A stretch of DNA of 10,513 nucleotides from NCBI GenBank assembly GCA_034436295.1, contig DAOTVT010000270.1, forward strand, positions 1 to 10,513, given 5' to 3'. Positions 1 to 6,135 of this stretch are shown one piece after another. Origin of the DNA: DTLA01 sp034436295 (lineage in GTDB: Bacteria; Chloroflexota; Anaerolineae; DTLA01). The stretch's first letter is position 1. Every line of letters begins with the position of its first letter. Both the position numbers and the translations under genes were made by a program. The notes under the pieces are model-generated. The model searched no databases. It had not been told where the DNA came from and saw only the letters and a list, made by a program, of their open reading frames with translations.

Positions 1-152
1 GAATATCAGGTTGACACATCGTCGCCGAGTTCCTCTCCAGTCTCCCCTGGGGGTTTCCGATCACCCTTGCCCAAAGAAAGCGATGAACAGCTGGCGCTAC
101 TTGACACGCCCTTCCATATCAGGGGCGCCGCCCGCGCCCGCACGATGCACCG

Positions 153-182
153 CGTAGGGGCGACCCGCGGGTCGCCCCTACG
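153..182. repeat. 30-bp perfect palindrome
   Basis: The left arm CGTAGGGGCGACCCG (153-167) is followed without any loop by its exact reverse complement (168-182). A TAGGGGCGACCCG-type palindrome looks like a dispersed intergenic element rather than a gene part. It is symmetric, so no strand can be assigned. It could extrude as a cruciform or form an RNA hairpin if transcribed. Confidence 0.85.
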
Positions 183-215
183 GCCGGACATGCGCCCGTA
201 GGTTTCGCCCCTTCA

Positions 216-237
216 GCCCGGCGCTTCAGCGTCGGGC
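216..237. repeat. Hairpin repeat, copy 1 (GCTTCAG loop type)
   Basis: GCCCGGCGCT and AGCGTCGGGC pair over ten positions, one of them a G-T wobble, around a two-base loop. The hairpin closely resembles the one at 320-343: both have GCCCG and CGGGC arms and a central GCTTCAG. They therefore look like two diverged copies of one small dispersed hairpin element. Confidence 0.65.
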
Positions 238-250
238 GTGGCGGCGCGCA

Positions 251-313
251 CCTCACCCCCAGCCTTCGGCTTCCCCCTCTCCGCGCGCGGAGAGGGGGAA
301 CGAGGGGGGGAGG
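251..313. repeat. Nested palindrome with pyrimidine and purine arms
   Basis: The core is a perfect 30-bp palindrome, TTCCCCCTCTCCGCG (271-285) followed by its exact complement (286-300). Outer arms at 251-260 (CCTCACCCCC) and 304-313 pair at nine of ten positions. The sequence in between includes CCTTCGG, itself a small hairpin seed. This architecture, C-rich on one side and G-rich on the other, is typical of dispersed intergenic palindromes and gives strong strand asymmetry. Confidence 0.8.
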
Positions 314-319
314 TCTGCA

Positions 320-343
320 CCGCCCGATGCTTCAGTCGGGCGG
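320..343 (-). terminator. Possible glyS transcription terminator hairpin
   Basis: CCGCCCGA (320-327) and TCGGGCGG (336-343) form a perfect 8-bp stem with an 8-base loop. The hairpin ends only four bases beyond the glyS stop codon (348-350, minus strand), which is a natural place for termination. Read in the glyS direction it is followed by TGCAGACC and not by a U-run, so it is not a classical intrinsic terminator. It is also a copy of the hairpin repeat at 216-237. Termination or mRNA 3'-end protection is inferred. Confidence 0.45.
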
Positions 344-347
344 GCTT

Positions 348-3335
348 CTAGAACCCCTCCACCTTGCTCAGGTCCACGATGCCGTCGGCCAGCGCGCTCA
401 CGGCCTGGCACAGGCCCAGTCGCGCCGCCCTCACGTCCGGGTCCTCGGCCATGACCAGAATCTCGTCAAAGAAGCGGTTGATGGGGTCCTTCAATTCCAC
501 AAGGGCTTCCATCAGGTCGTCCACGGAGCCATCGGGCCGGACGCGGGCGCGGGCCTTCTGGTAGGCATGGTACAGCGCCTGCGCGGCAGGTTCCGCCAGC
601 AACTCCGGGCGCAGCGGGTGCTTCTCGGCCAGGCCGCGCACGATGCGCCGCGTGCGTGCGTATGCGTTGAGCACATCCTGCCAGTCGGGCCTTTCTACCC
701 ACGCCGCAAGAGCCTTGACGGCGCGCGCGGCCCTCACCGGATCGTGGCCGCGCTCGGCCAGCACCGCGTCCACCACATCGTAGCGGTAGCCGTCGTCCAG
801 CAGGGCGGCGCGTTGCCGGCCCGCGATGAAGTCCAGCACGCCCGCCTGCGTCGCCTCGTCCGCCGGAATCGGCATGATCTCCGCGGCCCAGCGGATGGCC
901 TGCCGCAAGTCCAGCGAGATTCCCTTCTCGGTCAGGACCTGCACGACGCCCAGAGCGGCGCGGCGCAGGCCGTAGGGGTCGGCGGAACCCTTCGGCGCCA
1001 GGCCCGCCGCGAACAGCCCCACGAGCGAGTCCAGCCGGTCGGCCAGGCCCACGACGACGCCGGGCATCGTCTCGGGCAGGGCATCGCCCGCGTACCGAGG
1101 CAGGTAGTGCTCGTAGATGGCGACGGCCACCTCGCGCTTCTCGCCCGACAGCAGGGCGTACTCGCGTCCCATCACGCCCTGAAGCGAGGTCAACTCCACC
1201 ACCATCTTGGTGGCCAGGTCCGCCTTGCACAGATGCGCAGCGCGGGCGGCTACGTCCCGTTCTGGCGCGGCCAGCCCCAGCGCCTCGGCCAGGCGCTGCG
1301 TGAGCGCCTCAATGCGCCGCGCCTTCGCCAGCATGGACCCCAACTTCTCCTGGAACGTCAGCGTGTCCAGGATGGGCAAGAAGGCTTCCAGCGGCTTCTG
1401 GCGATCCTCGGCGAAGAAGAACTCGGCGTCGGCGTATCGCGCCGTAAGCACGGCCTCGTTGCCCTCGCGCACCACGTCCAGATGCCGCGTGTCGCCGTTG
1501 CGCACCGCGATGAAGTAGGGGAGCAGTTTGCCGCTCTCGTCCAGGACGGGGAAATAACGCTGGTGCTTCTTCATGACGGTGATGAGCACCTCCTGCGGCA
1601 GGTGCAGGTACTTGCGGTCAAACGACCCGCGCAGCGCCGTGGGATGCTCCACCAGGTTGGTAACTTCGTCCAGCAGGGCCGTGTCTTCGGGGATGTGCCC
1701 GCCCACCTCGGCGGCCAGGGCGCGGATTTGCGCGGCGATGCGCTGTCGCCGCTCGGCCACGTCCACGACGATGTTCTGGCGCGCCAGCGTGTCAAAGTAC
1801 GCCGACGCGCTCGGAATCTCAAACGCGGGCGAGTTTTCCGAGCGCAGGCCGCGGCTCACGCGCCCGCTGGGCACATCGGCATAGACAAACGGGACAATCG
1901 CATCGCCCAGCAGCGCCACGAACCAGCGGATGGGCCGCGAGAAGTACACCTGGCTGGCGTTCCACCGCATGGACAACTCAAACTTCAGGCCCGCAATAAC
2001 CTGGGGCAGGCGCTCGGCCAGCACCTCGCCCGCCGCCCGTCCAGGCTTCACCGTGCGGGCGACCACGTAGCGGCCGCCGTCCATGTCGCGCACTTGCAGC
2101 GCCGCGACGGCCACGCCCTGGCTTCGCGCGAACCCCTCGGCGGCGCGGGTGGGCTTCCCCTCGGCGTCAAAGGCGGCCTTGGCGGGCGGGCCTTTGATCT
2201 CCTGCTCCAGGTCGGGCTGGCGCGGCGCCAGGCCCTCCACAAAGGCCGCGATGCGCCTCGGCGAGCCGCTAACGCGAAGGGACCGATAGGACAGGCGCGC
2301 GTCGGCCAGCATGCCCGCCATCGCCTGTTCCAGTTGCTGGATGGCGCTGGTGATGTCGGCGGCGGGCAGTTCCTCCACGCCGATCTCCAGGACGAAGTCC
2401 TCGGGCTGGGTCGGCGCGGGCATGGGCACGTCGGGCGGCGGAACGGGCGCGGGCTTCAGGACGCCCCACGGGTGGCCCATCTCCTCGCGCTGGGCCACGT
2501 AGGCCTCGGCCACCGCGCGGGCCAGATCCCGCATGCGCGCGAAGTAGTGCGCGCGCTCGGTAACGCCGATGGCCCCGCGCGCGTCCAGCACGTTGAACGT
2601 GTGCGAGCACTTGAGGACGTAGTCGTGGGCGGGGATGACCAGGCGCGCCTCCAGGGCGTTCTGGGCCTCCGCCTCGTACAGGCGGAAGAGTTCCTGCAGG
2701 CGCGGCACCGACGCCCGCTCAAAGTTGTAGGTGCAGTGCTCTATCTCCTGGCGCAGGAGGACGTCGCCATAGGTGCGGCCCGCGCCCCAGTCTATGTCCA
2801 CGAAACTCTTGACGCCCTGGAGAAACATGACGATGCGCTCCAGGCCGTAGGTGATCTCCACGGCGACGGGATCCAGCACGAACCCGCCCGCCTGCTGGAA
2901 ATACGTGAACTGGGTGATCTCCAGCCCGTCCAGCCAGACCTCCCACCCCAGGCCCCACGCGCCCAGGGCGGGCTGCTGCCAGTTGTCCTCCACGAAGCGC
3001 ACGTCGTGGCGCCGAAGGTCTATGCCGAGCGCCGCCAGGCTTTCCAGGTACAACTCCTGCGGGTTGCCTGGGTCGGGCTTCAGGATGACCTGATACTGGT
3101 AGTATTGCGACCAGCGGTTGGGGTTCTCGCCGTACCGCCCGTCGTCGGGGCGCACCGATGGCTCCACGTAGGCCACGTTCCACGGCTCGGGCCCCAGCAC
3201 GCGCAGGACGGTGGCGGGGTTCATGGTTCCCGCCCCAACCTGCACGTTGTACGGCTGCCAGATGAGGCAGCCTTTGTCGGCCCAGAACCGCTCTAGCCGC
3301 ATGATGACTTCTTGAAACGACAACGCTCTGCTCAT
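348..3335 (-). CDS. glyS: Glycyl-tRNA synthetase, fused alpha and beta chains
   Basis: A cytoplasmic class II aminoacyl-tRNA synthetase that charges tRNA-Gly using ATP and glycine. The bacterial enzyme is normally an alpha2-beta2 tetramer from glyQ and glyS; here both chains are one 995-residue polypeptide. Residues 1-292 are the catalytic alpha part, including FWADKGCLIWQPYN (17-30), AGTMNPATVLRVLGP (35-49) and DNWQQPALGAWGLGWEVW (117-134). A Pro-rich linker (about 294-311) leads into the beta part from about 313 (VLEIGVEELPA). The beta part carries NLVEHP (560-565), a KKHQRYFP motif (589-596), an HLCKADLATKMVVEL segment (701-715) and a C-terminal anticodon-binding region (about 870-995). 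I chose the ATG at 3335, because GGGAG lies 6 bases upstream; a TTG two codons earlier is in frame but sits between the ribosome site and the ATG. Length equals the sum of separate chains. Such fusions are known in several bacterial lineages. Confidence 0.97.
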   Translation of the reverse strand: MSRALSFQEVIMRLERFWADKGCLIWQPYNVQVGAGTMNPATVLRVLGPEPWNVAYVEPSVRPDDGRYGENPNRWSQYYQYQVILKPDPGNPQELYLESLAALGIDLRRHDVRFVEDNWQQPALGAWGLGWEVWLDGLEITQFTYFQQAGGFVLDPVAVEITYGLERIVMFLQGVKSFVDIDWGAGRTYGDVLLRQEIEHCTYNFERASVPRLQELFRLYEAEAQNALEARLVIPAHDYVLKCSHTFNVLDARGAIGVTERAHYFARMRDLARAVAEAYVAQREEMGHPWGVLKPAPVPPPDVPMPAPTQPEDFVLEIGVEELPAADITSAIQQLEQAMAGMLADARLSYRSLRVSGSPRRIAAFVEGLAPRQPDLEQEIKGPPAKAAFDAEGKPTRAAEGFARSQGVAVAALQVRDMDGGRYVVARTVKPGRAAGEVLAERLPQVIAGLKFELSMRWNASQVYFSRPIRWFVALLGDAIVPFVYADVPSGRVSRGLRSENSPAFEIPSASAYFDTLARQNIVVDVAERRQRIAAQIRALAAEVGGHIPEDTALLDEVTNLVEHPTALRGSFDRKYLHLPQEVLITVMKKHQRYFPVLDESGKLLPYFIAVRNGDTRHLDVVREGNEAVLTARYADAEFFFAEDRQKPLEAFLPILDTLTFQEKLGSMLAKARRIEALTQRLAEALGLAAPERDVAARAAHLCKADLATKMVVELTSLQGVMGREYALLSGEKREVAVAIYEHYLPRYAGDALPETMPGVVVGLADRLDSLVGLFAAGLAPKGSADPYGLRRAALGVVQVLTEKGISLDLRQAIRWAAEIMPIPADEATQAGVLDFIAGRQRAALLDDGYRYDVVDAVLAERGHDPVRAARAVKALAAWVERPDWQDVLNAYARTRRIVRGLAEKHPLRPELLAEPAAQALYHAYQKARARVRPDGSVDDLMEALVELKDPINRFFDEILVMAEDPDVRAARLGLCQAVSALADGIVDLSKVEGF

Positions 3336-3361
3336 TCCCAACTCCCATGTCCAGAAAATAC

Positions 3362-3441
3362 ATTCACCGCAGAGAACGCAGAGACCGCAGAGGATTGGGT
3401 TTTTGTACCTCTCCGCATCCTCGGCGCGCTCGGTGGTGAAT
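3362..3441. repeat. Imperfect long hairpin repeat between recO and glyS
   Basis: ATTCACC (3362-3368) and GGTGAAT (3435-3441) are exact reverse complements at the outside. AGAGG (3389-3393) and CCTCT (3408-3412) pair at the inside. The arms between them are built of degenerate units of the CGCAGAGA type and pair imperfectly. The element fills most of the 116-bp spacer between recO and glyS on the minus strand. It looks like a dispersed intergenic palindrome. It may interrupt or process a recO-glyS transcript, or act in the glyS leader; neither can be shown here. Confidence 0.6.
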
Positions 3442-3451
3442 CCAATCAGCC

Positions 3452-4249
3452 CTACGCGCCGGAATCCGGCGTCTGCGCGTCTAGCGCCTGCCAGCGGCGA
3501 CGCAGATCCCGCAAGAACGCCGCGCTCTTCAGCCGCCGCTCCATCAGGTACACGTCGTAGTTTTCCAGCAAGGTTTCCACCTCGCGGCGCACCCGATTGC
3601 TGAGCGGCAGCGTCGCGCAGGCCTCGTAGGGGCGCGTCTGCAAGAACCGCAGCACCTCAAAGGCCTGGGGCGACACGGTCTGCAACTCGGACTCGTCGCC
3701 GGCGCATCGCGGGCACACCAGCCCGCCCGCCGCGGGATCCATCACGTTCCCCTCGGACCGCAGCGGCTCCCGACACCGCACGCAGAAGAACAGTTCCGGC
3801 CGGTATCCCAGCAGCCCCAGCAGGCGCATCTCAAAGTAATGCGTCGTCAGCCAGAGGTCGCGCTCGCTGCTCAACCTTCGCAGCGACTCCACCAGCAACT
3901 CGTATATCGCCGCCTGGCCCTCTTCTTCGCCCGTGAAGCCATCCAGCAGTTCGGCGATGAAGTAGGCGCAGGCCGTGCGCCGCAGGTCTTCGCGAATGGG
4001 CCTGTAGGTCTCCACGCTCTCGGCCTGGGCCACGATGTCCAGGTCGCGCCCCCCGTGCACCAGCAGCCGCGAGCGCACGAAGAGTTCCAGGTGCCCGGCC
4101 TTGCGGCTGGTGATGCGGCGGATGCCCTTGGCCAGCACGCGCACCTTGCCGCGCTCCGGCGTGAAAATCGTCAGGATGCGGTCGGCCTCGCCAAAGTCGC
4201 CGCGCTTGAGCACAACCGCCTCGGTCCGATACTGTCGCTCCTGGGTCAC
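3452..4249 (-). CDS. recO: DNA repair protein RecO
   Basis: RecO works in the RecFOR pathway. It binds single-stranded DNA and, with RecR, loads RecA at gaps and can anneal complementary strands. The 265-residue product has the family layout: an N-terminal OB-fold of about 80 residues beginning with YRTEAVVLKRGDFGEADRIL, then a helical region, then a zinc module of two CxxC pairs, C156/C159 and C179/C182, inside a typical FFCVRCREPL...GLVCPRC context. Length is normal. The start is GTG at 4249, supported by AGGGGGA five bases upstream. The gene follows the MBL-hydrolase gene on the same strand after 111 bp but has its own promoter, and it precedes glyS by 116 bp. Small hairpins occupy both spacers. 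Confidence 0.95.
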   Translation of the reverse strand: MTQERQYRTEAVVLKRGDFGEADRILTIFTPERGKVRVLAKGIRRITSRKAGHLELFVRSRLLVHGGRDLDIVAQAESVETYRPIREDLRRTACAYFIAELLDGFTGEEEGQAAIYELLVESLRRLSSERDLWLTTHYFEMRLLGLLGYRPELFFCVRCREPLRSEGNVMDPAAGGLVCPRCAGDESELQTVSPQAFEVLRFLQTRPYEACATLPLSNRVRREVETLLENYDVYLMERRLKSAAFLRDLRRRWQALDAQTPDSGA

Positions 4250-4261
4250 GTCTGTCCCCCT

Positions 4262-4277
4262 GGCAGGCGTTCCTGCC
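4262..4277 (-). other. Hairpin in the recO leader next to the ribosome site
   Basis: GGCAGG and CCTGCC form a perfect 6-bp stem around a four-base loop. In the recO mRNA it would lie between the predicted transcription start and the Shine-Dalgarno run AGGGGGA, directly abutting the latter. It could influence ribosome access, but this is inferred from position only. Confidence 0.4.
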
Positions 4278-4288
4278 CTCGCACCGAG

Positions 4289-4317
4289 ATTATATCATGG
4301 GGCGGGGGTTCGGGCAA
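4289..4317 (-). promoter_or_regulatory. Extended -10 promoter for recO
   Basis: On the minus strand, TTGCCC (4317-4312) and TATAAT (4294-4289) are 17 bases apart. The -10 box is preceded by TG plus one base, giving the extended -10 form TGnTATAAT. Transcription would start near 4282, about 33 bases before the recO GTG. A perfect -10 hexamer stands out in this GC-rich DNA. It means recO need not depend on read-through from the upstream hydrolase gene. Confidence 0.7.
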
Positions 4318-4360
4318 AGGTTTGCGCCAGGCGAGGGCGGCGACGGGGCGCCCGCGCGAC

Positions 4361-4981
4361 TCAGTACAGGAACGGGTTCCCGACGCGCTCGCGGGCGATG
4401 GTCGTGGCCGGGCCGTGTCCGGGGTACACCACCGTGTCGGGCGGGAGCGTCAGGAGTTTGGTGCGGATGCTGGCGATGAGCCGGTCGTAGTCGCCGCCCG
4501 GAAGGTCGGTGCGGCCGATGCCCATCTGGAACAGGGCGTCGCCGCTGAAAACGACGCCCTGCTCGGCCAGGTAGAAGGCCACGCCGCCGGGGGAATGGCC
4601 CGGCACGTGGAGCACGCGCAGTTGCAGGTTGCCGACGCGCACGATGTCGCCGTCGCGCAGGAGCAGGTCGGGTCGGGATTGGGAGCCTTTCATCCCGAAC
4701 CACGCCGCGCCGCCCCCCATCGCCAGCATGGGCGCGTCAGCCTCGTGGATGGCCAGCGTCGCACCCGTCGCGGCCACGATGGCGTCGTTCGCCAGCGTGT
4801 GGTCAAAGTGGCCGTGGGTGTTCAGGACGTACTCCACGTCCGCGCCCATCCGCTTGACGGCGGCCAGTATCGCTTTGGCGTCGCCGCCCGGGTCAATCAC
4901 CGCGCCCTTGTTGGTTTCCTCGCACGCGATGATGTAGCAGTTGGTCATCACAGGCCCGACAACGAGAGTTTCAACCCGCAT
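4361..4981 (-). CDS. MBL-fold metallo-hydrolase (glyoxalase II-like)
   Basis: A 206-residue metallo-beta-lactamase-fold hydrolase, probably cytoplasmic, binding two metal ions (usually Zn or Fe). The complete ligand set is visible: THGHFDH at 55-61 (H56, H58, D60, H61), H129 in PGHSPGG, D148 in SGDALF and H189 in YPGHGP. Family knowledge places this short, one-domain type near glyoxalase II and general thioester hydrolases, so S-acylglutathione-like or other thioester substrates are plausible. It lacks the longer C-terminal substrate-binding domain of classical glyoxalase II, so the substrate is unknown. The ATG at 4981 is preceded by AGGAG at a five-base spacing. It is transcribed divergently from the sugar-isomerase-like gene and lies upstream of recO on the same strand. 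Confidence 0.92.
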   Translation of the reverse strand: MRVETLVVGPVMTNCYIIACEETNKGAVIDPGGDAKAILAAVKRMGADVEYVLNTHGHFDHTLANDAIVAATGATLAIHEADAPMLAMGGGAAWFGMKGSQSRPDLLLRDGDIVRVGNLQLRVLHVPGHSPGGVAFYLAEQGVVFSGDALFQMGIGRTDLPGGDYDRLIASIRTKLLTLPPDTVVYPGHGPATTIARERVGNPFLY

Positions 4982-5001
4982 GTGCGCTCCTAGCGATGAG
5001 T

Positions 5002-5057
5002 AGCCATTGGCCGTTAGCCATTAGCCACTAGCCATCAGCCGTCAGCCGTCAGCCGTT
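5002..5057. repeat. Heptanucleotide tandem repeat, eight units
   Basis: Eight consecutive 7-bp units with consensus AGCC(A/G)(T/C)(T/C) run without gap: AGCCATT, GGCCGTT, AGCCATT, AGCCACT, AGCCATC, AGCCGTC twice, and AGCCGTT. The array sits in the divergent spacer between the hydrolase and the TIM-barrel gene, directly upstream of a promoter. The period of seven is not a multiple of three and the array is non-coding. It may vary in copy number by slippage and so change spacing around the promoter; that is inference. Confidence 0.85.
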
Positions 5058-5062
5058 GGCTT

Positions 5063-5089
5063 TTGAGATTCAAGCGAACCGATTATAAT
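5063..5089 (+). promoter_or_regulatory. Sigma-70-type promoter of the TIM-barrel gene
   Basis: A perfect TATAAT (5084-5089) has TTGAGA (5063-5068) 15 bases upstream, a slightly short spacer. Transcription would start about 5096. The heptamer repeat ends six bases before the -35 box. Confidence 0.6.
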
Positions 5090-5098
5090 GGGCACGGC

Positions 5099-5128
5099 AT
5101 GACTGTCAACAAGGAGGCTACGTCATGA
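5099..5128 (+). other. Possible 9-codon leader ORF overlapping the next start
   Basis: ATG at 5099 opens MTVNKEATS followed by TGA at 5126-5128, which overlaps the ATG of the downstream gene (5125-5127) as ATGA. The predicted transcription start is only about three bases upstream, so the mini-ORF would be nearly leaderless. It spans the AAGGAGG ribosome site of the main gene. It may be chance; no codon or conservation evidence is available. Confidence 0.2.
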
Positions 5129-6018
5129 ACACACCCGCGCTGTCCACCATGTGGATGCAGCGGCGGCATGCGCACGTCCGCGAATTCTTGGAGGCCGGCA
5201 GGCGCGCCGGCTTTACGCGCTTTGAGTTGGGCCATGTGGTGCGGCCCGAAATGCTGGAGGGCATCACGCGCCGAGATGGGGAGTTCCCCAGCATCCACGC
5301 GCCGTGCCCCACCACGGTTGGCCTGGGCGGCAAGGATGGCATCGTCGTCAGCGCGCTGGACGAGGACAAGCGCCGCGCGGCGGTGGCGCTGCACATCCAG
5401 ACCATGGACTGGGCCGAGGCGCTGGGGGCCAGGATTATCGTCATGCACATCGGGCATGTGGAGGTGGACCAAAGCCTTGAGCGCGAAATGCGCCGGCTGT
5501 ACATCGCCCAGCAGGAGGATTCGCCTCGCTACGCGGCGCTGCGCCGGCAGTTGCAGGAGGCCCGCGCGGCCCAAGCAGCGCCCCACCTGGACGCCGTGCG
5601 CCGCAGTCTGGAGACGCTGTCGCGGGAGGCGGCCCGGCGCGGGCTGCGGCTCGCCGTGGAGAATCGCTACCACTACCACGAAATCCCCACGCCCGCCGAA
5701 GCGCACGCCCTGCTCGGCGAATTTGACAACGTGGAGTTCTGGTACGACACGGGCCACGCCCACGTGATGCACAACCTGGGGTTCATCCCCTACCGCGACT
5801 GGCTGAACGGCCTGACGGCGCGCCTGGCGGGCATTCACCTGCACGATGTCATCGGCACGCGCGACCACCTGGTGTGCGGCCTGGGCGAGGTGGACTGGGT
5901 TTGGGTGCGCGAGCACCTGAAGCCCGACACTTTCCGCACATGCGAGTTTGACTGGTACTTTGAGGCCGAGCATCTGTGGCCCGGCGTGGAGTTTCTTGCC
6001 CGGGCGGGGTGCTTGTAA
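5125..6018 (+). CDS. Sugar phosphate isomerase/epimerase-like TIM-barrel protein
   Basis: A 297-residue protein of the xylose isomerase-like TIM-barrel superfamily (AP endonuclease 2 / sugar phosphate isomerase-epimerase group). Visible barrel motifs are IHAP (57-60), MHIG (107-110), AVEN (177-180), YDTGHAH (207-213), IHLHD (237-241) and CEFD (273-276). E179, D208, H211, H240 and E274 are likely metal ligands and catalytic residues in the usual order. An Arg/Gln/Glu-rich helical segment at about 118-172 is longer than in minimal members. Family members isomerise or epimerise sugars or act on phosphorylated sugars and inositols; the substrate cannot be read from the sequence. A textbook AAGGAGG lies seven bases before the ATG. 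The gene has its own promoter. proS follows after 117 bp holding a hairpin. An endonuclease IV role is less likely because its extended metal-site pattern is not evident. Confidence 0.88.
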   Translation: MNTPALSTMWMQRRHAHVREFLEAGRRAGFTRFELGHVVRPEMLEGITRRDGEFPSIHAPCPTTVGLGGKDGIVVSALDEDKRRAAVALHIQTMDWAEALGARIIVMHIGHVEVDQSLEREMRRLYIAQQEDSPRYAALRRQLQEARAAQAAPHLDAVRRSLETLSREAARRGLRLAVENRYHYHEIPTPAEAHALLGEFDNVEFWYDTGHAHVMHNLGFIPYRDWLNGLTARLAGIHLHDVIGTRDHLVCGLGEVDWVWVREHLKPDTFRTCEFDWYFEAEHLWPGVEFLARAGCL

Positions 6019-6033
6019 CTACGCGCGGCTGCC

Positions 6034-6086
6034 GAGATCGCGGAGAACCCTTCAGGCGGACTTGTGCCCGTATTCTCGGCGGTCTC
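6034..6086 (+). repeat. Hairpin in the proS upstream region
   Basis: GAGATCGCGGAGAA (6034-6047) and TTCTCGGCGGTCTC (6073-6086) pair at 13 of 14 positions (one G-T wobble, one mismatch) across a 25-base loop. The following bases include CGGTGGTG (6095-6102), also present in the hairpin at 3362-3441 (3431-3438), so this may be a diverged copy of that repeat. It could act as a weak terminator for the upstream gene or as a leader structure for proS. No T-box core motif is evident. Confidence 0.55.
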
Positions 6087-6135
6087 CCCGTGCGCGGTGG
6101 TGCATTTGGGATGTCCGGGAGCAGGAGATGATCCC

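Larger units (their letters stand above)
1..347. other. Intergenic stretch without a convincing gene
   Basis: This stretch lies beyond the 3' end of the minus-strand glyS. From about 150 onward it is almost entirely palindromes and hairpins, listed separately. Positions 1-150 look like ordinary low-repeat DNA. One plus-strand frame is open from the left edge to a TAG at 199-201, but its translation is rich in Ser/Pro/Arg, is not recognisable, and runs straight into the palindrome at 153-182, so I do not call it a gene. The octamer ATATCAGG occurs at 3-10 and again at 116-123. TTGACA occurs at 11-16 and 102-107, but no -10 box lies at a suitable distance from either. Confidence 0.6.

Noticed and set aside
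11..130. Promoters from the two TTGACA boxes at 11-16 and 102-107
   Set aside because: Neither has a -10-like hexamer 15-19 bases downstream, and no gene follows on the plus strand.
1..201. C-terminal part of a plus-strand gene entering from the left edge
   Set aside because: The frame is open to TAG 199-201, but the translation is low-complexity, unrecognised and runs through a perfect palindrome.
327..3296. Very long plus-strand open frame opposite glyS
   Set aside because: It is the antisense shadow of a GC-rich gene. Its translation is low-complexity, rich in His/Arg/Gln/Gly, and matches no family, whereas the minus strand encodes a complete GlyRS.
3839..4993. Plus-strand frame opposite recO and the MBL hydrolase
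   Set aside because: It spans two recognisable genes and their spacer in antisense and has no domain signature or ribosome site.
5002..5057. CRISPR array
   Set aside because: The units are seven bases long and contiguous, with no spacers and no cas genes.
6064..6135. Longer N-terminus for ProRS from an upstream start
   Set aside because: The extra residues are unrelated to ProRS and overlap a hairpin. The ATG at 6136 has a good ribosome site and the family N-terminus.
6019..6135. T-box riboswitch for proS
   Set aside because: A hairpin and a GGTGG are present, but the conserved antiterminator core and a terminator with a T-run are not seen.
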